DNA of 64,000 bases, taken from assembly GCA_905160935.1 (NCBI GenBank), contig CAJHZI010000068.1:1-64000 (forward strand). The letters run 5' to 3'. The DNA comes from Enchytraeus crypticus (taxonomy: Eukaryota; Annelida; Clitellata; Enchytraeida; Enchytraeidae). A program made the translations under genes and the position numbers. Under the pieces are notes generated by a model. The model ran no database searches and had not been told where the DNA came from. It worked only from the letters and a program-made list of their open reading frames with translations. Shown one piece after another: positions 40,834 to 55,139 of this stretch (within the stretch, counting starts at the first letter, position 1; every line of letters starts with the position of its first letter).

Positions 40834-43501
40834 GTAAGTGAATTAAATCTATTGATTGCATTTATGTAAACTTTAAGCTACGTGAGTAAATCTATCTCGT
40901 GATTGGCCTATATATTGTCATGGCGTAATTCGTTATGTTTAATTTCCTAGACCAGTTGGATGATAGAGAGGATAACACACTTGCCTGATAAAAGGATATT
41001 GGTTCGAATATCAACCGATTTGTATGAAAGTATCCCTTGTGGTACTAAATGGACGTTAAACTAACTTCATAAGCTTTTTTATCAATAGGCCCATAACATA
41101 TATCTCTCCTACAACTATCTCCATCCTCTTTTTTTCTTCATCGTTTCAACCGCTGATTTCGTTGTCTAATTGTCTAAGATCCCTGTCTCTCTCATTCTAT
41201 AAATTCTTCTTCTCTTCCATTCTTCCATATTACCTCCATTAATCATATAAATCATAATAAGAAAATCATATTCTACATATAAATGTAACAGACAAATTAA
41301 CATCTGCTCCGAAACTAGAGGTTAAAAATGTTTATCATAAAGTACACTTTCTTTTTCACTGATTGTCTGATTTCACTGAGCTGAATAGATAATCCATTGA
41401 TGAGGTTTCTTTCACTCATTTCTGTATATTGTAAAATTTCGTACATATGAAATTAAATATAACATTCAGAAATATTGTATCAAAAACAAAGTCTAGTTTC
41501 TCGTCTGAAAGCGAGCTTATTAACATCAAACTTAGTATGAAATCAAATGAACTTTTTATGAGATTATATTTTATTTACACATGCTTTAGACGTACATTGG
41601 AGATATCTTAATCGCTGTTAATCCATATCAAAGGTTACCTATCTACGGACCTCAGGTAAGCTTCATATTAAAATTGTCATTAATTTTCATAATTTTAATT
41701 TTATTTTTATATTATATTTTTTTTATAAATTTATACTTATTTATTTCCATCAATTGATAATGCACATATTATGAAGGTTTTGAATGATAATAAAATTTTA
41801 CATTTGACAAAGCAAGCTATTCAGTCAGGTCTCAAGGGTGCACTGCCACCTAAGCAGTTTACTGACATTTAGTTTCATTGTGAAACTATGATATGTAAAA
41901 CTTTCAAACTTTCACGTTTATTCAAGTACCGGTATTCATCATCTCAAATATCTTATAAAATTATTCTGGTGCTGACGAATTTTTATAAAGGATTTATTCC
42001 TTCCTTATCATAAGTGTACTACCAGAAATTTTCAAAATTTAATTATTCAATATTTTCTAGATGAGGAACAGCTATAGATTTTACATATAAATGAATTATC
42101 CAGAATATTAGACTGAAATCGACGTAGAAAATCAGGAATTAACTGGGGGAGGAAGATTCCCCGAGTCCCATTCTCATTGCTCATTACTCAGTCCCATTCC
42201 CTCACATGTATAATTTTTCATCAGTCTTAAATGTCATCTTCTGATAATTAAAGAGGGAGTCAAGTATACTACAATAATACGATGCTGTATTTTTTGCTTC
42301 ATGAAGAAATGGGAGGAGTATCGAGAAGTGAGAATAAGATCTCAATTACCGCCCCACATCTACGCTGTATCTGACTCCGCCTACCAGAATATGCTGACCA
42401 ATCAGATCGATCAGTGTTGCGTGGTGAGTGGGGAATCCGGAGCAGGTAATACTCGGGCTGTTTTCAGACTTTTAATAGTTTTGATCTAATTCACTCTTTT
42501 ACGCGAATGTTCTGACAAATTGCAGGTCCTAGATACATATTCAAGTTTTTGACTAGTTTTAAGCACTTCAATTGCTATCCATCGATTAATCAGTGGAACT
42601 TTTACCGGCCCATTGATGTAATCTTTTACTTATGGTATGTGTAATTTTTGAGGCGGCAATCGACCACTTGTATTCTTCAGATATCGCTTAGTCGCATCTT
42701 AAGAAACACCTAACCATTGTCTATTCAAAGTGAAGTGGTCATAAAACTTGTAATTATACCATAATTATATTAACGCAGAGTTGTTTAACTTAAAATTTAA
42801 ATTTCAACTAATTTAATTAGGCCTTTAAATGTTAGTTTAAGCCCAAAAGCGGCCGAAGAATAGCTGCTCGCATGAAGATGTGCTACTTATTTTTCCATTT
42901 TATTATATGTTCGCGCCCAATTAACATTGGAATGGGAGTTTTTAGAACGACTCCCAACTATCACAACTATAAGATGAACCTTCTGGCTGGAATACACACT
43001 GTGACGATAAGGTGTTATGTTTATCTTGTTTGCTTTTTTTGTCATGCATGACGGCCACGATATATTAAAATCGATTAAACAATAAATAATATAGTTGTTC
43101 AATGATTTAAAATTATTTTTATCACAATTTCAGGAAAGACTGAGAGTACGAAGTTATTGATAGAACATATTGCGCAGTTGTGTCAACATGGTGAACTAAG
43201 CGATCTTCACAGTAGAATAGTTCAGGTAAGATTTATGTTTGGTGTTCTGCTAGCAAGAGACAGAGAATCTTATATCTGATTTACTATTTACGCGTGATAA
43301 TTGTTTCTATAAAATTATTTTTTCGGATAATTAAAAAGCTTTCACTTAATTATTGTTTATACGTAATTATACACATAACAACCCTGGACCTTAAGCCCCA
43401 TTAAATATTTCACAAAATTTCATTTTCTTTTTAAGCTCGTATAACATACAGCCGATTTACTATTTAAATATTTCAACGTTTATCTAATTCATTTTTATCT
43501 C

Positions 43502-43575
<74 letters not shown>

Positions 43576-46313
43576 TATGCCTTGCCGACCGAAAATAAAT
43601 TATAAAGAATAGATTGTTTTTGATGATACCGCTTACTTTAAGTTTTAATGTAACTTGTTAGAACCGTTATGCATCTACCGGTCCTGTTAATGTCCGAACT
43701 GTAACTCTCTGATCAGCTCGGCTGAGAATTGAACTTACGATTCTGAGCCTGAGAATATCAATACGCCTGAGGATCTTTCATTAAAATATCTCTACAATAT
43801 CTGAGGCCTTACACGCCGAGCTATTGGGACATTCAATTTCTTTTTTATGTGGGTTTAGCGTCAAGACCAGAAGCCCGAAGGGCTTCTCTTCAAGTCGTCA
43901 GTTGTACCAGAGTACTCTGAAAGGCGCACGCCCAAGCTTTTACTCTCTGATCAGCTCTACCAGGAATTGATTCCAGGCCCACGGGAACAGTCATTTGAAA
44001 TGTCAGGTCGTTACCTAACGCGCATACACACTGAGCCACCGAGACATTCACATTCGAGTTGACCCGTTCGTAAAGGCTTTATGGTCTAACTGCTTTAAAT
44101 CTCTCTAGACCTGGACACTGTTGCGCCTATCTCCCCTAAACCCATTCCGAAAATTCCCCCTTGGTTTCTAAAAGTTAAGATATAAATTCAATAATTTAGC
44201 AAGATAATGCAAAGGACACTGAAATTACATTCATTAAGTACAGTATATATAAGCTACTTCGAATTATTCATTGTAATGGGCATGACAAAAATTCCCCAAG
44301 ATCTCTAAAAATACCCCCAAGCTACTGACCACTCTCCTGTGAAGAAAATAAACTCTGTAGATGCCCCTGCCTGGACAGACACACATCTTTACATTTGGGA
44401 GCATCTTTGGTAGTTATGATTTGATCTCTCGTTAATCTGCGATCTAATCTTAAACATCTATGTCTTCAGGTTAATCCACTTCTTGAAGCCTTTGGAAATG
44501 CGCAAACAGTCATAAATAACAACAGCAGTCGATTTGGAAAATTCATAGAACTCGTTTTCGATGAGAACGGTTCTATTACTGGAGGTTAGTAACATATAAT
44601 CTAAGTTCTTTATAAGTTATTGAAGAGTTCTTGATAAGTTCTTGATAAGTTCTTGATAAGTTCTTGATATTTTCTTGATAAGTTCTTAAAAAGTTCTTAA
44701 TAATTTCTTGAAAAGTTCCTGATAAGTTCTTGATAAGTTCTTGATATGTTCTTGATAAGTTTTTGGTAAGTCCTTGATAAGTTCTTGATCAGTTCTTGTT
44801 AAGTACTTGATAAGTTCTTGGTAAGTCCTTGATAAGTTCTTGATAAATTCTTGTTAAGTTCTTTATAAGTTCTTTTGTACGGCTGATCTCAATGTAGGCT
44901 CATTAACTCGCTAACGGCCTTGTGATGTGGTTATGGTTCAACTATTTTGTTATGTATGGTTATTTGCTATTTGATTTTATTATGAAATGACCATTTAATA
45001 TTGTTGGAAGAAATCACATAAATTTAGCTGCATTTAAATTTTAAAACTGCTAATGCACCGTGAATTTTATCATTGAAATATTAATTTGTAATACCTTAAT
45101 TATTAATTTTTGATTAAAGTATCATACTTTCTGAAACAATGCACTTTAATTTTAGTAGGATTTAAATAACAAAAATAATATTAATACCCCTATTATACAT
45201 TATATTCATTTATTTAAACAGAAAATTACCTCTGTACTTAATATATATCTTTACTTTAATGATGTACTTAGCAAGACTATCCGAGTATCTTCTGGAAAAA
45301 TCGAGAGTTGTTCAGCAGAGTCCCGGAGAAAGAAACTTCCATATCTTCTATTATCTATTCGCTGGTCTTTCACCTGAAGAACTTCAGGCTAATCATCTAA
45401 ACAAACCGGAAGATCACAGGTAGAATACCTTTAAATTTATTTATTTATTTAATTTTTTTATAATTAAAAGTCAGGCAGCAAGGCCCACACAAAGCATACA
45501 AGACACACAGTACATTCATAAAATCAGGTAAACACTCGTAAAATCAGATATTTTATTTCTAAAATGGAAAAATCACAACCTAAAACAATTAACTAGTGCA
45601 CTTACAAACAAATAAAACATACCTGCAACATCCTGGATAAACTATCCTGCCTTTTGAAACCAAAGAATCGTTTGTCAGATCTATTATAACATGAACGAAA
45701 TTTACTTAAAGAAGACACTTAACCTATTAAATAATAATACAAAAATAGAAAATAATAGAAATTTAACCTATTATATAATATTTTATTAATTAGGTGATAT
45801 GTTTAATGTCTAATGTTTAAAAGAGTATATCATGCAAAGGCATCTCTATACTTTACAACAGTTACGGTAAAACAAGCAATATACAACAAATGCACACAGC
45901 AAAAATCACTAGATAATCAAATGTAGCGTGATTAACCTTAAGGTTACAAAACTCTTCGCTTCTTCGACTCAGCACATTCGAGTTACCTGGAAGTAGTCTC
46001 TGGTGAAATGTTGTTGTTTTGATAGAATTGTGCGACCAGTGAACGGAGAGCCTATATATCCAGACAGACGGGAACAACAAGAACACATGAACGTCTGGAA
46101 CTCTCTTCTTGGTATCATGAAATCTGTGGGATTCTCTGATGAGGTCTGAACGATATTGCTGTATTTAATCTCTACTTTATTTGTTTATTTAATGCAATCT
46201 TTTTATTTGTTTTAAGTAATAATCAACAACAAATACTTAACTAGAAACTAAATACATAATCAGGAATAGGGCTACCACAAAAGAGCCACAGTGTCTGTGG
46301 CACTGTGGCTCTC

Positions 46314-46376
<63 letters not shown>

Positions 46377-49300
46377 TCAGTATTGAGATTTAATGTATAG
46401 AACTTTATTTCACCTTTTTGATATAATATCAGAGGGCAGACTTGAAAATTTTGGAACAGAAACATTGGAAACTAAATTATTTTAAATTAGCCATTAATCA
46501 AGATAGTAAAAGCTTTTCTCTTCGATCTTTCCTATCCACCAAATGTCCATGATCTGAGACCAACACACAAACCTCCTTTCCGCTAGTACCCTTCCTTGTA
46601 CCGATTACCCAGATTTTGGCTCGCACCGTTTATAGACCCTCACTCTGATCATCGGTTTTGATTTGGCTCCATAGTGCTCGATGTTGTCGTGTGCAACAAT
46701 AGCACTCTAGTCCTATTTTTGTTGTAATGTCAAATAATTCATACGTTTAACTCGTGCCATTGAAGCAGCCATACGCCTTTACGATGTCTTCAGAAAATTT
46801 GAACAAGAGACTATTTTGATATTTTTGGTGCATTTAGAGTGACCATGTCCTTTCAGATATAATACTTGCAGTTTACTGAAATATTTCGTTATGCTGTGTA
46901 ATAATTCTTTTATTGCCGCTGTTATTTAACATTTGGTTTAGAAGGCGATGGTTTTCATTGCAGTATGTGTAAAATATTTGTTTGATCTTTGGTTTATTGT
47001 TTGTTTTGGTTGATTTGTTCCCAGTACTCACATGTTACGCCCATTTTAAAGTCTTTGCACTGGCTAAAGATTAAAGAGCGTATCATTTACAAAACAGCTT
47101 CGTTAACCTATAAGTCCATCACCATCCCTGGACAAACTTGTATGTCTCACTTGATTAAAGTGATGCAGCCTGCTGTTACTCGGTCTTCTAAATTAATTAC
47201 TCTTGTGAGACCTAGCTTACTTTAGCGCTCTAAGCTATCTAATCTTTCTTTCCAGCATGCTGCCCCGCAGATCTGGAATTCTCTTCCATCCAATCTTCGA
47301 AAATCTTCATTTGAAGCACACAGGCCTTTGCTTTCCTATGAGCAGTTCCATAGGCAGTTGAAGACCTATCTTTTCCATCTATCTTTTCCATCCAGTGTCC
47401 ATGAGCAGCGACCTGCGCCTAAACCTCCTTTTCTTTTATTCCCTTTACTTTGGACTGATTATCTAAATTTTGGATTTTGCACCGTTTTTGGACCTTCTTT
47501 TTGCTCGCGGACTTGATTTTGTCTCAATAGTGCCCGATGTTGTCATTGATGACTGTAGCACTCTAATTGTTATTATTATTATTATTATTATTGATCTTAG
47601 TTTGACCTTAGTTTAATCTATCTCTAATCCTACAGGAAATTGATAGCATTCTCGCAGTTCTGGCCGCTGTGCTGCATCTTACTGATATTGAGTTTGTTGA
47701 AGACCCGGACACAGACGGCGTCTTCATAAAGAACGAACAACTGCCCACAATTGGTTAGAATTAATTTTCGGTTATTTCAATTGATTAGTTTTATAAATTT
47801 TAAATAATTATCCGACAATTATTTCTTTACTGTCTTACAATTATTAGTTCACTGTCTTCAACGAGATGCGTGCCTATCATTGCTTTAAGTAGTTCATATT
47901 AATAATTAGTTCTCTTGACGTTATAGCGTGAATTTTATAAATCTCTATTTTTTAACTATTTTGATAGGACATGAAGGCAGATTACAAGTGCTATACTGCT
48001 GATGAAACAGAACACTACAGATGTAGTGGACTAAATAAGAATATTTCTCTAAAATCTACAGTATTAATTAATCCCTACAATCTTTTATTTAAGCCAATCA
48101 TTTAACTAAGTCTCAGGCTGTAAAGAAACACATAATGCATAGAAGCTGAAGTTGATTAAGTCCTATGCTAGCTTGAAATTTGAGCCACCTATTTATCTAT
48201 TACGAAGAACTCATTTTAAGGATCGCTTTTTCTTTTAGATATTTGCATATATTTCAAAATTAAAACCCTCTTGTTTTTAGATTCAGTTAAACCAGATAGG
48301 CCTACTGAAGAAAACAATTAAAACCATCTAGCGACTTAACAATTCTCTTTTCTTGAATGCAGTTGCAATCAATAATAATTATGTTTTTTTAATAGTGTGT
48401 TTAACGTCAAGGTTCAGAAGCACAAGGCTTCTCTTCAAAATGACTCGACACACTCGAGCTACCATCACAAAGATTAATGTAACAGTAAGTTACTGGCAAG
48501 TCACTGATATATGTACAGTAACCTACCGGTTTCAAGAGGATTCTGGTTTATAAGTGTATATATGTTTATATGGCTTATAAGTGTATATATGTTTATATGG
48601 TTTATAAGTGTAAATATGTTTATATGGTTTATAAGTGTATATATGTTTATATGGTTTATAAGTGTATATATGTTTATATGGTTTAGAAGTTATAAGTGTA
48701 TATGATTTATATATTAATAATTATGGTAGGTAGGTTGTAGTGTATTTAACGTCAAGGTTCAGAAGAACAAGGCTTCTCTTCAAGACGACTCGACACACTC
48801 GAGCTACCGTCACAAAGATTTAGGTAACGGTAAGCAACAAATGTTACTCATGTTACTCTTGTCACGATGTAACGTGATTAAATCCTGAAGTTAATAATTA
48901 CGGTTTATAAGTGTAGTGCAAATTATGGGCAACTAGGCAGTATTATTGTGGTGTTTTCTGTACTTTCAGTTGCGCAGCTGCTATTGGTTAATCCCGAGGA
49001 TCTTGTAACAGCTTTAATCTCAAATAAGACCATGGCTGGCAGTAAGCTGTGTTATATTCCTTATTATATTTTTTTAGCTAGTTCTGTGTTAATTCTAATA
49101 GAATAACTTTCTTTAACGTACCGTTGTCTGATTTTATGGAGTTGACAATGAGGAATCTAAGTAAGGAATCCCATGCAATACAATTAATTCTTATTACATT
49201 AATTTTAATTTAATTAATTCTGGCGTAATTATATTTAAATATATTACACTGTTTATTCAATTTTAATAAACGATTGTAAAAACATTTAGTATATTTGAAA

Positions 49301-52300
49301 AAATATTTGTTAAGCTACATCTGTTTCTGTTTCTGAGGTTTATCCTTTTTGAGCGTTTGTGATATTTATTCTTATTTGAAACATTCAGTAGTTAATATTT
49401 TTCACGGATATTCGGCACAAGTCTCAATAAATAAAGATCATAACTCGGTGTTTCCAGACTCGGAAGTATTCAGTCTGAAAAATTTACTTCAAGCTAACGA
49501 CGGAAGAGACGCTTTATCCAAAGCCTTGTATGGAAGACTCTTCGGATGGATTGTCAGGCAGATAAATGTCATCCTGGAACCAAAATCAATTCCGTATGTC
49601 GATCTTTATGTAACTAATAATGTAATTATGAATGAGTAGCTTAATTTATTGTTAAATTATAATTATATTTTAATTATATTATAACAATTTTTTTCCATTA
49701 ATTGTCTGTTTCCAATAGAAGGAAAACTATCGCAATCTTATGTCTTTTCTAAATTCTATTGTTGTTCATGCAGCTCAAACAAATGACCAATTCTTCAGTT
49801 TCGAATCACACTTAGTTTTTTTCTTGAACAATTAGTGTACTATATAGTCTATTCTTGATCAACCTTTAATGGTCTAAAAGTTAAAATTAAAGTAGTAAGA
49901 AATTTGTTTGCAGTACGGTGCTAAGCAACGATACCGGTGTTGCTAGGCAACGATACCAAGGCATTTCCAGGGCAAGAATACAAATGCGTTGCTAAGTGAA
50001 GATGGCTTTGTCAACTGATCGCTCAAATGGTTTTATAATGTAGTTTAAATTTCTACAGAACACAAGATATGATGATTGTGGTTTCATCTAACCAGATGCT
50101 GAAGTTTATGCATTATGGTTTGATAACCATGTATATGATTAACATTATAAATATTAATATTATTCCTCTATTTACTATTTTCTAACAAAGGCGAATTTTT
50201 CCTCTGACACGCTCAACTTATCATACTTATTAGTTATACTGTATTTTTTAAAAGTTAATTTGATACTATTAATAACTATAGTGCCGCATAGAGCATATAT
50301 TAGCAGTTTAAATATACTAATATTGAAATGTTAATAGATGTTGAACTTAAAAAATTAGTACAGTATCAATATGATTAATGCGTATAACTAAATCATCATC
50401 ATCTTCTTCCCTTGAATCCCAGTTTAACTAGGGTCTGAATACGAATAGACTGTCTCAAATCCTCCCTGTCCTGCATCATATCACCAGTCAATCCCCTACT
50501 TGAGACTTTTCCATTCGTTTCCATTTAATGCGTATAACTGAATGTAAATTATAAAAGAAATTTTCTGGGATAGCATAGTGTGAGTAGTTCATTACGGAAT
50601 TTTAACCATTGTCAACGTAGTATTAGACTTTTCTCAATTGTAGACACATTCAGCTTGCACTCTTCACCCGTCATTAATCCGTCGGTAAGTCCGCCATTCC
50701 CACATTCAGTATTAGAAGAACTTACAGACAAACGTCTAGCTACCTACATGTAACGTTCTGTGGCTGTAACTCTCTGCTATCTAAGAAGCTTCAAATAATC
50801 TACTCCAAACAGCATATTTAGGGTTTGGTAATCAACTAAAAACAGCATATATAGGGTTTGGTAATCAACTAAAAGCAGCTTATTTAGAGTTTGGTAATCA
50901 ACTAAAAACAGCATATTTAGATTTTTGGTAATCAACTAAAAACGGCATATTTAGGGTTTAATATTTTACTCCGAACAGCAAATTTAGGGTTTCAGAGAGT
51001 CGCATATTTTCCTAAATTTTGATATCATATCAACTTCACTGAAATACTCGAAACCTTTCAGCGGATTTAAATCAGAATTTATCGATTACAGAAATCAATC
51101 AAGCGTGACGATTGGAATACTGGACATCTATGGATTTGAGAACTTTCAGAAGAACAGCTTCGAGCAGCTGTGTATAAACGTGACTAACGAGCAGTTGCAG
51201 TACTATTTCAATGAGCACATATTTAAGAGCGAGCTGGAGGAATATGCCAGGGAGGGAGTGCCCTCCAGTGACGTCACGTTCATCGACAACTATCCACTCA
51301 TTCAGCTCTTTCTCGAGGTTTGAAGGTTTATTTGCAAATGCAAAGCTAACGTCTGTTTCGGTATCGACGGCGTATTGTTGGATGTTCGATGTAACTCTTG
51401 GGTGGTTATTCTCTAAGCTTGGGTCTTGTCAGTGCCAGGTCTGGATATTTGGAGTTCAGACTGGTCAGCAAGGGACGCTTAAGCAACGATGCCACAGCAA
51501 GTGTCATTAGAAAGTAAAGATAAGTTAACGTCAGCTTCCTCACTCGAAAGCGATGTCAGTGACGGGCGAGCCCAGGATTTGAACCCGCACATATTGATGC
51601 GCGGTCGAGTGTCTTACCAACTTAGCCACTGGCTCCAGCCAGTGACAAAGCGATGAGACCATTTTAGGCTGTATCTGGGGAATTCAGTGGAAAACTAGCT
51701 CAAAATTCTTTTTTCTCAACTGAAAGGTCAACCGGAGCTTCCCTAAAGTTACGAAGTAACTGACCATATTATCAACAGGTGCTAAGAAAGGCATGGGCTC
51801 AGGACTCAAAAGCCTTTCTTCATAAGCGACGGTTAACTATTTGTACATAGTAGCACTATAGATATGGCCTCTGTTAAACCATCGATTTGTTGGTAGACGG
51901 ATTGGTGTAACAAAGGACTCGCCTAATCAATAGGACTCATGGACCTGCCTTTCGGTCGAAAACTAAAGCAGCTATACGTATATGTTGAAAAGTTTTATTT
52001 AGCTTTTCAAAAGTTAAATACACACTAGAGTAAAGTGATCAACCATATTGGTAGCCATCACTTTTGATACCACATGGTTAACCATTTTAGGCAATTTAGT
52101 CCATTTTCCGTGTAACCAGTCCTACTGGACTAGAAATTACGGTCCTACCAGTTATACCAGTCCTACTGGACTGAATGTCCTAGATTTAATCTCCTATCAG
52201 CGCTGCTAGGAATCAAACATACGAGAGTTCAATTCACCTCAGGATCTGTCATTTAAAACTTCACGATGTTACCTGACGTCTCTAACGACTGTGCTTTTGA

Positions 52301-55085
52301 GACAGTCTCTTTTTGAGACATTTCTTTGTCTTTCTCTACGAATAATGAAAAAAGACTGTTATCGTCGTAAGATTAGTAAACTTAGATGTATGTCTATCAG
52401 TATGCCAATATTTAATTTAAACTGGACAGGAACAGTGTACTGAAAATCCAGTAAAAGCAAGTCTATCTGTGAAAATGTTCTTTTCGAATAGTTGTCAGAA
52501 TATTTTACTATATTTTGCAGAACGCATTTCTTCTCGAGAAATGAAAACGAAAAGATCCATAATTGATTTCTAAATATTTAAAGATAGTTAGCAAGAAATA
52601 CTGAAACTTTTCTTCGTTAGAATCAACCAAAGCAATGGACGACGATTCCAGATTTTGTAAACTTCAACTTCTAAAATTTGCTGAAATGTCAATTGTGTCT
52701 TTTTATACATGTATGACAGATTAGACAACTATGTTCATTATTACTGTACTACGACTTCGGCTGGAGCCAGTGGCGATGTCGGTAAGACACCTGACTAAGG
52801 AGTTTGGGTTTGTGTGTGGTTCAAATTTTGTACCGATCTTCACTGATACCGATTTCGAGAGATGAAACTAACACTAACACGGACTTTACAGCTTTTTAAT
52901 TAGCACATATTTGAGAGTTATATTTGTGTAAGTAGATCTCTGGTCTATTTTTAGCCTCAGGGAATATTGGCACGTCTTGATGATGAAAGTAAATTCCCTC
53001 AAGGCACTGATCAGACGTTTGTGGACAAACTCACCAAGGAGTTTTCTGGAAGGCCTGAGTTTCAGACCCATAAGGGTCAAAGAGCTGAATTTATGATCAT
53101 TCATTTCGCCGGAATGGTACGAATAAAGATCACAATTTTTCTTAATTTTCAAACTTGAACTAATTCATAAATAAGAAAAGAAATAAATATATTGCTTTGT
53201 ATAATATTAATTTAATTTTTGAGTTTAAATCAAGTGTCCATACCCGCTTTGTGTTCGAGTTGCTGAAGAATAGAACAGCCGTGGACTGTGCGTGTCGCAA
53301 AAAGCGATAAAGCACAAAGATCGAAACCAGCGTCTGAAAGGGCATTCGGTTAGTGAGCGCCTAGGCTTCATAAATTATTTTAAATTGTTTCAAAAAGAAT
53401 TTAAAATCTATTCGTATCCCGGCCCTAGCGAACTGGGATTCAAGGGAGGATGATGATGATGATGATGGTTTATTAGTAACTGTGTCTAAAAAGATTCAAT
53501 ATTGGAAAATATTTGTTTTAGATATAGAAGGCATTAATTCGACATGCTTAAGATATTTGATGCCGACTGAATAGTAACAACTAGTAATTATATATTTGAT
53601 CTCATTTCATTGCATCCAAGTTTATATGAACTAAACTTGTATTGCTCTGTTAGCTTTGCTTTGACAATATCGCTCGTTCAGTTCCACTGTGGCCTCCTAA
53701 TTGTATTTATTATTCATCTTCTGTTGAAGAATTTAATAAGTTAATACCATGTAAATCGTATTTATGCCGCTGGTTTATTTCGAACAATGCCTTTTTTGGT
53801 ATTTTAATCGATACTCCTGTATGCTTTCCTTTGATGCCAATATAGACGGCGGGATTAGCGCACTTGGTTCAGGTGCGCGTCAATTATCGAAGTTAAGCTG
53901 CATCGACCTCGGTTAGTACTTTTTGGGTGACCACCTTGGAAGACCGAGTGTTGGTAAAAGCTTAGGAAGGAAAAATCCCAGGGTGATGGAAGGTTATTCT
54001 TAAATCCGCACCGGCTGCAATTGATGCGCCATCAAAAGGCAACGATTACTAATAACCATGGAAGGGAACGAGGAAATGGGTCTTAAAAAAGCATCTGTGC
54101 TTCCTGAACCAGTGTGCCATTATGTTTATGTTTATATAACTTTTTTTCAGATTATTCGATTATTAGTTATTTCTGCCCAGGGCATTGACTGATGATGTGA
54201 GGTGGAACAGACAGGATTTGAGACAGTCTATTCGTATCCCGATCCTGGTTGAACTGATATTCAAGGGAAGATGATGATGATGATTAATTATTTCTACCTA
54301 GAGGATTGACTGATGATGTGATGTGGGACAGAGAGGATTTAAGACAGTCTATTCGTATCCCGACCCTGGTTGAACTGGGAGTCAAGGGAAGATGATGATG
54401 ATGATGATAATTAGTTATTTCTGCTGACAGGTGACGTACGATGTCAACGGGTTTGTTGAGAAGAATCGAGACACTCTGAGCGAGAGCCTGACGAGGTGTA
54501 TGATGAAGTCTGAGAGCAGATTCGTCGTCGATCTCTTCTCACCAGTGTCACAGTTTGGCACCTTAGAGGCCAAGTAAGTGTCGACACTTCTAATATTTCT
54601 TTGTTTGTTTAGATGGCGTGTTCAAGGCAGTTATCTGTGACATTTTCAGTTAAATATCTCGACTTTTATGATTCAGCGTTAGGTAGTTCTCTGTCATTAC
54701 GGCTTGTCTTTTTCAATTTATCTCTTCATTGCCTTTGGCAATGCTTTGCCGCATTGCCAACGTCAGAAAGGGTATTCAGTTGGTGAGCGCCTAGGCTCCA
54801 GAAGTTGCTACAAAAACTTAAACTAATGGGAAATTGTCTATTCTTATCTCGACCCTGGTTAAACTAGAATTTAAGGGAGGATGATGAAGATAATGATTTC
54901 TTCATTGCCGTTGTCTCTTGTTCTCTACTTATTCGGCCATATGACTCGCATTGAATTTTTATGTAAATATGATCGACAGAAAGACAGAAAGGCAGACAGT
55001 GAGACAGACATTCAAACGGACAGACCGATCCACACATCAAGAGAGAGAGACTGACGCACACAAACACACACACACACACATACAC

Positions 55086-55139
<54 letters not shown>

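Noticed and set aside
53886..53963. Candidate 5S rRNA gene
   Set aside because: Only the 3' half is 5S-like, it is diverged, and it continues into a body shared with the inverted copy at 57603.
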